Source of the DNA: SZUA-430 sp034440355
GTDB lineage: Bacteria > Pseudomonadota > Alphaproteobacteria > Micropepsales > Micropepsaceae
Direction: 5' to 3'
NCBI GenBank assembly: GCA_034440355.1
Contig: JAWXBY010000134.1
Span: forward strand, 1 to 29,653
Length of the DNA stretch: 29,653 nt
The position numbers and the translations under genes were made by a program. Shown piece by piece: positions 8,407-15,232 of the stretch (positions within the stretch are counted from its first letter, which is position 1; the number at the start of each line of letters is the position of its first letter). Below the pieces are notes generated by a model. The model was not told the DNA's origin and made no database searches. It was given only the letters and a program-made list of their open reading frames with translations.

Positions 8407-9849
8407 ATGTCTCACTACAATCTGATCGTTGTTGGCAGCGGTCCTGCTGGACGGCGCGCGGCTATTCAGGCGGCGAAGCTGCAGAAATCCGTTCTCGTCG
8501 TTGAGAAGGGGCATCGCGTTGGTGGTGTGTGTGTTCACACCGGGACGATTCCGTCGAAGACCTTGCGCGAGACCGTGCTGAACCTTTCAGGTTGGCGCGA
8601 GCGTGGGTTCTATGGGCGCGCTTATCGGGTGAAGCACGATATTTCGGCTGAGGATTTGAAGCGGCGGCTTTCCATTACGCTCGATCATGAGGTTGAGATT
8701 CTGGAGCATCAGTTTGCTCGGAATAAGGTCGATAAGATTGCGGGCGTTGCGCGGTTTCTCGATGCGCATCGGATTTCGGTTTCGTCGGAGCGGGGTGAGG
8801 CTGTCTTCACCGCGGATCGCATTGTGTTGGCGGTTGGGACCGTGCCTTACAAGCCGGCTGACGTGCCGTTCGATGGCGAGACCGTTCTTGATCCGGACGA
8901 TGTGTTGGATCTGAAGCGGTTGCCGCGGACCCTGACCGTGATCGGTGCGGGGGTGATTGGGATTGAGTATGCGACGATATTTTCGGCGTTGGATGTGAAG
9001 GTGACGTTGATCGATCCGGCGGCGAGTGTGTTGCCGTTTGTGGATCAAGAGTTGGTTGATGAGTTCATTCATGATCTGCGTGACCGTGGGGTGACGCTTC
9101 GGTTGAAGAGTAAGGTTTCGCGGATTGAGCGTGCCGGTGATGGGGCTTGCGTTGTGCATCTTGAGGATGGGCGGCAGGTTCGGTCTGAGATGGTGCTTTA
9201 TGCGGCGGGGCGGCAGGGGGCGACTTCGGCGCTTGATTTGGCTGCCGCCGGGTTAAGCGCGGATGCGCGTGGGCGGCTCGCGGTCGACAAGGCTACGTTT
9301 CAGACGGCTGTGCCGCACATTTATGCGGTGGGTGATATTATTGGATTTCCCAGTCTTGCTTCGACGTCGATGGAGCAGGGGCGGATTGCGGCTTGTCATG
9401 CGTTTGGTGAGCCGGTGCATGCGGCGCCGGAGTTCTTTCCGTATGGGATTTATTCCGTCCCCGAAATGTCGACCATCGGCATGACGGAGGAGCAGGTTCG
9501 CGAGCGCAAGATTCCGTATGAGTGTGGGGTGGCGCGGTTTCGCGAGACGTCGCGCGGGCATATCATGGGGCTCTCGACCGGGTTCATGAAGATGATCTTT
9601 GCGCTTGAGACGCGGCGGTTGCTCGGCGTGCATATCGTCGGCGAGGGCGCGACCGAGTTGATCCATATCGGGCAGGCGGTTTTGAATTTGGGTGGGACGC
9701 TCGACTACTTCGTCGAGAATACGTTCAACTATCCGACGCTCGCCGAGGCGTACAAGATTGCGGCGCTCGATGCATGGAACAGGATGCCGAGGGAGCAGCC
9801 GAGTTCGGCTGCGATCGTCGAGCTGCAGAAGCGGGCGGCGAGCGCCTAA
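8407..9849 (+). CDS. sthA: Soluble (Si-specific) pyridine nucleotide transhydrogenase
   Basis: Cytoplasmic flavoprotein that moves hydride between NADPH and NAD+, balancing the two pools; 480 residues. The FAD-binding site is GSGPAG (10-15) with E33. In the dithiol-type relatives (lipoamide dehydrogenase, mercuric reductase) the active site is CxxxxC. Here it is C42 followed by T47 in CVHTGTIPSK, so the second redox cysteine is absent, as expected for SthA. A second nucleotide site (IGAGVIGIEYATIF), the FAD motif HIYAVGDIIG and the C-terminal dimerisation domain ending in NTFNYPTLAEAYKIAALDAWNR complete the family pattern. I take ATG 8407, with GGGG seven bases upstream; ATG 8380 is an alternative adding nine residues. 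It follows mfd after 99 bases without a visible hairpin. Codons are richer in T/G-ending forms than in the end of mfd. Confidence 0.94.
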   Translation: MSHYNLIVVGSGPAGRRAAIQAAKLQKSVLVVEKGHRVGGVCVHTGTIPSKTLRETVLNLSGWRERGFYGRAYRVKHDISAEDLKRRLSITLDHEVEILEHQFARNKVDKIAGVARFLDAHRISVSSERGEAVFTADRIVLAVGTVPYKPADVPFDGETVLDPDDVLDLKRLPRTLTVIGAGVIGIEYATIFSALDVKVTLIDPAASVLPFVDQELVDEFIHDLRDRGVTLRLKSKVSRIERAGDGACVVHLEDGRQVRSEMVLYAAGRQGATSALDLAAAGLSADARGRLAVDKATFQTAVPHIYAVGDIIGFPSLASTSMEQGRIAACHAFGEPVHAAPEFFPYGIYSVPEMSTIGMTEEQVRERKIPYECGVARFRETSRGHIMGLSTGFMKMIFALETRRLLGVHIVGEGATELIHIGQAVLNLGGTLDYFVENTFNYPTLAEAYKIAALDAWNRMPREQPSSAAIVELQKRAASA

Positions 9850-9868
9850 GCGCTCACCGCCGTCGGCG

Positions 9869-10723
9869 TTAGTTCTGCTTCACGAGTTCGACGCGGCGGT
9901 TCTTGGCTTTGCCGTCGTCGCTGCGGTTGTCGGCGATCGGGGTGGTTTGGCCGAGGCCTTTGGATGAGAGGCGGTCTTTGGCGATGCCGGCTTTGACGAC
10001 GGCGTCCATCACCGACTTTGCGCGGGCTTCGGACAGCTTCAGGTTTGAAGCGGGCGTCCCGACGTTGTCGGTGTGGCCTTCGATGCTGATTTTCAGCGTC
10101 GGGGCCGACTTCAGCATGGCGGCGATTTCTTTCACCGTCGCTTCGCCGTCGGCCTTTAGGTCGGACTTGCCGGTGTCGAAATTGATGTAGAGGGCGATGA
10201 AGCCGTCTTTGTTCAATGCGTCGAGCAGGGCGTTGGCGCTGATGACTTGGGCCATCGCTTCGACTTCGACGATGGCGAGTTTGTAGCTTTGGGTGGGGGC
10301 GCTCCAGATGTCGGGTTCGACTTTGATCCAGACGTCTTTGCCGCCGGTGTTGACCTTCAGCGTGGTTTCGCCGCCGTCGCCTTCTTTCGGCAGGCGTTCG
10401 AAGACGACTTCGCCTTTGATCGCTTTGATCGCGTTTTGGTAGTTGCGAATGATCTGAAGTGGGCTCGGCTGCTTCTGTGCGTCGCGGTAGAAGTAGCGGA
10501 TCTGGGTCGCCTGGCCTTCGATGTTCTGGATCTTCGGCGCGCCGCTCTCGGCGCCGGTGGTGATGGGCACGCTGTTAAAGTTCTGCTCGTACTCGGTGAT
10601 CCGGCTGTCGGGATAGCGCGTGAGAAGCGGGTGGTCTTTCGAGCCGGCGACGTCGTCGCTTGCGGCGAACGCCGCGGGGGTGATGACGATCAGCGCTAAG
10701 AGCGTGAGAAGCATGCGGGCCAT
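9869..10723 (-). CDS. Secreted OmpA-family peptidoglycan-associated protein
   Basis: Envelope protein of 284 residues. A signal peptide (MARMLLTLLALIVITPAAFA) is followed by an alanine-rich cleavage site; there is no lipobox cysteine. Residues about 25-165 form a region beginning DHPLLTRYPDSRITEYEQNF that recurs in OmpA-type proteins with a DUF4892-like N-terminal part; I assign that from memory and with less certainty. Residues about 170-284 are an OmpA-like domain (YINFDTGKSDLKADG, IEGHTDNVG, LSEARAKSVMDAV, NRRVEL), with the aspartate and arginine expected to bind diaminopimelate in peptidoglycan. The likely role is linking the envelope to the cell wall. AAAGGA lies about eight bases before ATG 10723 and abuts a hairpin (10734-10760). 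The gene is convergent with sthA, 19 bases apart. Confidence 0.9.
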   Translation of the reverse strand: MARMLLTLLALIVITPAAFAASDDVAGSKDHPLLTRYPDSRITEYEQNFNSVPITTGAESGAPKIQNIEGQATQIRYFYRDAQKQPSPLQIIRNYQNAIKAIKGEVVFERLPKEGDGGETTLKVNTGGKDVWIKVEPDIWSAPTQSYKLAIVEVEAMAQVISANALLDALNKDGFIALYINFDTGKSDLKADGEATVKEIAAMLKSAPTLKISIEGHTDNVGTPASNLKLSEARAKSVMDAVVKAGIAKDRLSSKGLGQTTPIADNRSDDGKAKNRRVELVKQN

Positions 10724-10733
10724 GAGGGAATCC

Positions 10734-10760
10734 TTTCGCGTCGCACGAGACGACGCGAGA
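10734..10760 (-). promoter_or_regulatory. Hairpin abutting the ribosome site of the OmpA-family gene
   Basis: TCGCGTCG (10736-10743) and CGACGCGA (10751-10758) are perfect inverted repeats around a seven-base loop; the flanking bases add a G-T wobble and one A-T pair. On the minus strand the stem ends where the Shine-Dalgarno AAAGGA begins. No T-run follows on either strand, so a terminator is unlikely. A 5'-UTR structure affecting translation or mRNA stability is inferred. Confidence 0.4.
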
Positions 10761-10832
10761 GCTACCTACGGCGCGGGCGGGTCGCAAGGGCGCGCACGTC
10801 GGCCTGTGGCGCTGCGCACAACTTGAGCGGGG

Positions 10833-11807
10833 TTATTCGGCGGCTTCGCGTTCGACCATGTGGATGGTGATGGGCGTTCCGTCGGCGTTCAGGAACTGGG
10901 CGCGGCCATTGTCTGACGGCGCGTCGAGATCCGTGCGCTGTCTGTAGAGAACGATCGCTTGTTCCAGGATGTGGCCGAGGTGCCAGAACTCGACTTGGCC
11001 CTTTTCGGCGTGAAACTCGCTCGAACGCGACGCGGAGGGCGGGTAGACCGAGACGAGCAGGCCGTAGTCGGCGCTGAAGGCGTGGCGGCTGCCGGCGAGG
11101 TCGCGCACGTCGTGGGCCGTCGGGCCGCCGCCTTCGTGCTTGCACGTTACCACGGCGCTGCCTTCCTTGCCGCTGGTGAAGATGTCGACGCCGTAGTCTT
11201 GGGCGCGTTGGTTCAGGCGGACTTGCCAACCCCAGGCGACGAAGAGTTTGCCGACTTCTTGCGCGAAGATGGTGGCAGCGGGCACGCCTCTTTCGGCGGC
11301 GATGCGCGTGATCTCGTCGGTCCAGAAGCCGGCGGTCGTGCGTTTCTTTTGCTCTTCGATCCAATCGCGTTCTTTGGCGCGGAAGCTAAGGCGGCGGTCG
11401 TCGAGGCTGACCAGGTCTTCGTGTTTTTCCTTCGCGGCGCGGTGATGCAGCGTCTGCATGTAAGCGGCGATCGCGGCGAGGAGCAGCGAGGCACCGAGAT
11501 AGACGACCCACTCGAAGCGCGGCTCAAGCGTCAGGTTGCCGACTAGGACGTAATAGGCGGCGGCCACGACCGTAAGCGGCACCAGAAAGGACGAGATGAC
11601 GCGGGCCGAAAGCTGGCGCAATTCGATATCGTTCGACCTGCGCGCGGCCTCGACCATCTTGTCGTTGAGGTCGGATTTCTGCAGGCCGTGGGCCTCCAGC
11701 GTGGGACGCGGTGCGTTCCACGGATTTGGCCCTAGCGCGTCGGCGCCTGATAACATCAGGCGGCCGGACACGTCGTTATCGGCCGGAAATGACGGCGAAT
11801 CCCCCAT
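10833..11807 (-). CDS. Membrane-anchored Mrr-like restriction endonuclease family protein
   Basis: Protein of 324 residues from ATG 11807; the frame continues to 11966 but the added residues look non-coding and would overlap ygiQ. Two hydrophobic helices (about 70-90, SSFLVPLTVVAAAYYVLVG; and 99-117, EWVVYLGASLLLAAIAAYM) lie in the first third. A charged, helical linker (about 122-165) follows. The C-terminal part carries a Mrr_cat-type PD-(D/E)xK nuclease fold: E184 in FAQEVGKLFVAWGW, D208 in DYGVDIF, and K223 in VVTCKHE, then a helix ending in a region similar to RDLAGSRHAF. In this family the last motif is usually QxK; here it is TCK. It may cut foreign or modified DNA near the membrane; that is inference. 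No methyltransferase or specificity gene is adjacent. Confidence 0.8.
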   Translation of the reverse strand: MGDSPSFPADNDVSGRLMLSGADALGPNPWNAPRPTLEAHGLQKSDLNDKMVEAARRSNDIELRQLSARVISSFLVPLTVVAAAYYVLVGNLTLEPRFEWVVYLGASLLLAAIAAYMQTLHHRAAKEKHEDLVSLDDRRLSFRAKERDWIEEQKKRTTAGFWTDEITRIAAERGVPAATIFAQEVGKLFVAWGWQVRLNQRAQDYGVDIFTSGKEGSAVVTCKHEGGGPTAHDVRDLAGSRHAFSADYGLLVSVYPPSASRSSEFHAEKGQVEFWHLGHILEQAIVLYRQRTDLDAPSDNGRAQFLNADGTPITIHMVEREAAE

Positions 11808-11960
11808 GGATGTCACGCCCCCCCAAAAGCGTTGACAAACGTGGTAGCACTCTACACTTCCCGCCGCGCGTGTGGAGTGTCTTAAGAACACGCTCCGTAT
11901 GTATTTTTCTTCGCCTACCAAGGGGGTGGGCGAGGGTGGTCCAAGGGTTAAAGCGCGAAA
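11808..11960. promoter_or_regulatory. Divergent promoter region between the Mrr-like gene and ygiQ
   Basis: These 153 bases separate two outward-facing genes. TTGACA at 11832-11837 on plus is a perfect -35 match, but the best -10 candidate (TACACT, 11853-11858) is only 15 bases away. GTGT-CTTAAG-A-ACAC (11877-11891) is an imperfect dyad. The region is visibly richer in A/T than the flanking genes. Exact promoters are uncertain. Confidence 0.35.
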
Positions 11961-13976
11961 ATGCACGCCGCGACGACGTTATTAGCTGATCGGGCGCCGG
12001 GTTCCAGCCGGCGGGCGGCGCCGTTTCTGCCCATGTCGCGGGCGGAGATGGAGGCGCTCGGCTGGGACGAATGCGACGTGATCGTCGTGACAGGCGATGC
12101 CTATGTCGATCATCCGAGCTTTGGGATGGCGATTGTCGGGCGGCTGCTCGAGGCGGCCGGCTTTCGGGTCGGGATCATCTCGCAGCCGGATTGGCAGAGC
12201 GCGGAGCCGTTCAGGGTGCTGGGGCGGCCGCGGCTGTTCTTCGGCGTCACCGGCGGCAACATGGACTCGATGGTGAACCGCTACACGTCGGATCGCCGCT
12301 TGCGTCACAACGACAATTACTCGCCGGCAGGTGAGGGCGGGAAGCGGCCGGACCGGTGTTCGATCGTTTATGCGCAGCGTTGCCGCGAAGCGTTTAGCGG
12401 TGTGCCGATTGTGCTTGGCGGCATCGAGGCGTCACTCCGCCGGATCGCGCATTACGATTACTGGTCGGACAAGGTTCGGCGTTCGATCTTGGCAGATGCG
12501 AAGGCCGACATTCTGCTGTTCGGGAATGCCGAACGCGCGGTCGTCGAAGTGGCGAAGCGCATGGATGCGGGAGCGAAAGCTTCGGAGCTTGATGATGTGC
12601 GCGGCGTGGCGCTGTTCAAATCGCGCGTGCCGGATGACTGGGTTGAGGCGCATGCGGATGACGTCGACAGCGCGGATGAAGGCGCGCGGTTGGGTGCTGC
12701 GAAGACTGTCGTGCGGCTGCCGTCTTGCGAGACGGTGATTGAGGACAAGGAAGCGTATGCGCGGGCGTCGCGCGTGCTGCATCGTGAAAGCAATCCGGGC
12801 AACGCACGGGCTTTGGTGCAGCGGCATGCGGATCGCGAGTTGTGGCTGACGCCTCCGCCGATCCCGCTGACGACGCCTGAGATGGATGCGGTTTACGACT
12901 TGCCATATGCGCGGGCGCCGCATCCTTCGTACGGCGATCAGAAGATCCCGGCGTGGGAGATGATCCGGTTCTCCGTGACCATCATGCGCGGGTGTTTTGG
13001 CGGCTGCACCTTCTGTTCGATCACCGAGCACGAGGGGCGGATCATTCAGAGCCGGTCGGAAGACTCGGTGCTGAAAGAGATCGGTAACATCCGCGACAAG
13101 ACCAAAGGGTTTACCGGCGTCATCTCGGACATCGGCGGGCCGACGGCCAACATGTACCGGATGGCCTGCAAGGATCCGAAGATCGAGGCGGCGTGCCGGC
13201 GGCCCTCGTGTGTCTATCCGGGCATCTGTCCGAATTTGGATACCAGCCATGAGGCGCTGATCGGGCTCTATCGCAAGGCGCGCGCGTTGCCGGGCGTGAA
13301 GAAGATCATGGTGGCGTCGGGTGTGCGCTATGACCTGGCCGTTGAGAGTCCGGAGTATGTCGAAGAACTCGTGACGCATCATGTCGGCGGGTATTTGAAG
13401 ATTGCGCCGGAGCATACGGAAGACGGGCCGCTCGCGAAGATGATGAAGCCGGGGATCGGAACGTACGACCGGTTCAAGGTGTTGTTCGATGCGGCGGCGA
13501 AGAAGGCGGGGAAGAAGTATTTTCTTATCCCTTATTTCATCGCGGCGCATCCGGGCACGACGGATAAGGATATGTTGAACCTGGCCATCTGGCTAAAGAA
13601 GAACGGGTTCCGCGCGGATCAGGTGCAGACGTTTCTGCCGTCGCCGATGGCGAGTGCGACTGCGATGTATCACACGGGGGTAAATCCGCTGCGCGGCGTG
13701 CGGCGCGGCGCTTCTGAGCGGGTCGACAGCGTGCGCGGTTTGAAGCAGCGGCGTCTGCACAAGGCGTTCTTGCGCTATCATGATCCGGAGAACTGGCCCG
13801 ACCTGCGCGAGGCGCTGAAGGCGATGGGGCGCGCGGATCTGATCGGGCCGGGCAAGCATCATCTGGTGCCGGCGACGCAGCCCGCGGGGACGGGGCTCAA
13901 GCGCCCGGCGGGGACGCAGAAGTTCACGACGAAGGGTGTGTTTCCTCGACCGAAGAAAAATCCGGCGAGAGCGTGA
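11961..13976 (+). CDS. ygiQ: YgiQ-family radical SAM protein
   Basis: Radical S-adenosylmethionine protein of 671 residues, typical family length. The iron-sulfur site CxxxCxxC is C345, C349 and C352 (RGCFGGCTFCSI). The N-terminal part resembles the B12-binding-like region seen in the family, with VTGDAYVDHPSFG at about 44 and TGGNMDSMVNRY. Further signatures are ISDIGGPTANMY, a cysteine-rich segment RRPSCVYPGICPNLDTSH, IAPEHTEDGPLAKMMKP, and QVQTFLPSPMASATAMYHTG. The C-terminal tail is basic and probably disordered. The biochemical reaction of YgiQ proteins is not established, so only the family is assigned. ATG 11961 is used. It is followed after 13 bases by the next hydrolase gene and is probably co-transcribed with it. 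Confidence 0.93.
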   Translation: MHAATTLLADRAPGSSRRAAPFLPMSRAEMEALGWDECDVIVVTGDAYVDHPSFGMAIVGRLLEAAGFRVGIISQPDWQSAEPFRVLGRPRLFFGVTGGNMDSMVNRYTSDRRLRHNDNYSPAGEGGKRPDRCSIVYAQRCREAFSGVPIVLGGIEASLRRIAHYDYWSDKVRRSILADAKADILLFGNAERAVVEVAKRMDAGAKASELDDVRGVALFKSRVPDDWVEAHADDVDSADEGARLGAAKTVVRLPSCETVIEDKEAYARASRVLHRESNPGNARALVQRHADRELWLTPPPIPLTTPEMDAVYDLPYARAPHPSYGDQKIPAWEMIRFSVTIMRGCFGGCTFCSITEHEGRIIQSRSEDSVLKEIGNIRDKTKGFTGVISDIGGPTANMYRMACKDPKIEAACRRPSCVYPGICPNLDTSHEALIGLYRKARALPGVKKIMVASGVRYDLAVESPEYVEELVTHHVGGYLKIAPEHTEDGPLAKMMKPGIGTYDRFKVLFDAAAKKAGKKYFLIPYFIAAHPGTTDKDMLNLAIWLKKNGFRADQVQTFLPSPMASATAMYHTGVNPLRGVRRGASERVDSVRGLKQRRLHKAFLRYHDPENWPDLREALKAMGRADLIGPGKHHLVPATQPAGTGLKRPAGTQKFTTKGVFPRPKKNPARA

Positions 13977-13989
13977 GGGGGTAACGGGT

Positions 13990-14955
13990 ATGCGGTTTCT
14001 TCAGCGGTTCTTGCTGTTTGTGATTTTCCTGGTCGCGTTGGCCTTCGGCTATGCGGCGTATATCGGGATTGAGTTCGGCGCGCGGCCGCCGGAGTCGTTG
14101 AAGGAGCTGACGCCCGCGGCGGACGTGAAGTTCATCGAGGCGAACGGCATTCGCTTTGCCTATATCGAGGAGGGGCAGGGGCCGTTGGTGCTTTTGTTCC
14201 ACGGCTATCCGGAGACGGCGCGCAGTTGGTCGGCGGTTCAGCATCGCATTGCCGCGGCCGGGTATCGGGTTGTCGCGCCTTACATGCGCGGGTATCCGCC
14301 GACGGCGTTTGCGGATGACTATTCGGTGAATGCGTTGGGGCAGGATGTCGTGGCGTTGATCGGTGCGTTCGGCGAGCAGAGCGCGGTTGTCGTCGGGCAT
14401 GATTGGGGTGCGGCGGCAGTCTATCGCGCGGCGGCGGACAATCCGTCGAAGATCAAGAAGCTGGTCGCGCTGTCGATCCCGCATTCACGCGCGTTCGCCG
14501 GTGATCTGACCGTGTTCTGGGAAGCGCCGCACTTCGTCTACTACCAGTTTCCGTGGGCGGAGCGGTTGCTGTGGAGCAAGGACTTCGCGCACGTCGACCG
14601 CATCTACAAGCAATGGGCGCCGAGCTATCAGCCGACGCCGGCGGTATTGGAAGACATCAAGGCGACGTTGCGGGTGCCGGGGGCGACGGCGAGTACGCTG
14701 AACTATTACTGGACGCTGGTGCGGACGGACTCGGCGGAGAGTGCGGCTGCGGCGGCGAAGGACATCACGATGCCGGCGCTGATCATCACGGGCAGCGAGG
14801 ACGGGCCGATGCGGACCGGGCGGTTCGACAAGGCGCGGCCTGCGTTCACCGGTCCGTACAAGCTGGTCGAGATCGGCAAGGTCGGGCACTTCCCGCAGCT
14901 TGAAGCGCCGGATCAGACGGGCGAGGCGATCGTCAACTTCCTGCAGCAGCCGTAG
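13990..14955 (+). CDS. Membrane-anchored alpha/beta hydrolase, epoxide hydrolase / dehalogenase type
   Basis: Protein of 321 residues from ATG 13990, preceded by GAGGGGG. Residues about 4-24 (LQRFLLFVIFLVALAFGYAAY) form an N-terminal membrane anchor or uncleaved signal. The catalytic domain shows the oxyanion motif HGYPE, the elbow GHDWG with nucleophile D138, an acidic residue in TGSEDG, and the histidine in KVGHFPQLEAP. An aspartate nucleophile rather than serine points to epoxide hydrolase or haloalkane dehalogenase chemistry. A cap region with YYQF and YYW tyrosines fits epoxide hydrolases better, but this is not decisive. The active site probably faces the periplasm. Thirteen bases separate it from ygiQ. 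Confidence 0.87.
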   Translation: MRFLQRFLLFVIFLVALAFGYAAYIGIEFGARPPESLKELTPAADVKFIEANGIRFAYIEEGQGPLVLLFHGYPETARSWSAVQHRIAAAGYRVVAPYMRGYPPTAFADDYSVNALGQDVVALIGAFGEQSAVVVGHDWGAAAVYRAAADNPSKIKKLVALSIPHSRAFAGDLTVFWEAPHFVYYQFPWAERLLWSKDFAHVDRIYKQWAPSYQPTPAVLEDIKATLRVPGATASTLNYYWTLVRTDSAESAAAAAKDITMPALIITGSEDGPMRTGRFDKARPAFTGPYKLVEIGKVGHFPQLEAPDQTGEAIVNFLQQP

Positions 14956-14973
14956 TTTTTGCCGCGTTGTAGT

Positions 14974-14988
14974 TGAGAGTTATTCGCA
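14974..14988. promoter_or_regulatory. Candidate Fur-type iron box before feoA
   Basis: TGAGAGTTATTCGCA is a 7-1-7 dyad with five of seven base pairs intact, close to the Fur-like pattern TGAGAATNATTCTCA. It ends 13 bases before feoA ATG and overlaps a possible -10 (TATTCG, 14981-14986; -35 TTGCCG, 14959-14964). Repression of feoAB by iron-loaded Fur would make biological sense, but alphaproteobacteria also use Irr and RirA with different sites. Confidence 0.4.
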
Positions 14989-15001
14989 GTAGTGTCGCGG
15001 T

Positions 15002-15232
15002 ATGAAATTGAACGAACTGCCGTTCGGCCGCATCGCGCGTGTGAGCGGGATCGAAAGCGCGACGGTCGAGCTTGAGGCGAAGCTGCGTGAAGTCGGCTTT
15101 GCCGAGGGCGATGAAGTCGAGATGCTGAACCATGGGCCGTTTCGCGGGCGCACGCTCTCCGTGCGGCTCAACCGGTCGATCATCGCGCTACGTGGAAGCG
15201 AAGCGGCGTTGATCGAGGTTGATCTCCTATGA
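15002..15232 (+). CDS. feoA: Ferrous iron transport protein FeoA
   Basis: Small cytoplasmic SH3-fold protein, 76 residues, that acts with the FeoB transporter. The sequence has the family pattern: LNELPFGRIARVSGIE, then LREVGFAEGDEVEMLN and a final strand SIIALRGSEAALIEVDLL. The stop and the feoB start share ATGA (15229-15232), so translation is coupled. No strong ribosome site precedes ATG 15002. It lies 46 bases after the hydrolase gene, and a candidate iron box sits in that gap, so feoAB may have its own iron-controlled promoter. Confidence 0.95.
   Translation: MKLNELPFGRIARVSGIESATVELEAKLREVGFAEGDEVEMLNHGPFRGRTLSVRLNRSIIALRGSEAALIEVDLL

Noticed and set aside
9841..9868. Possible terminator between sthA and the OmpA-family gene
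   Set aside because: AGCGC/GCGCT and CGCC/GGCG stems are only four to five pairs and lack a T-run.
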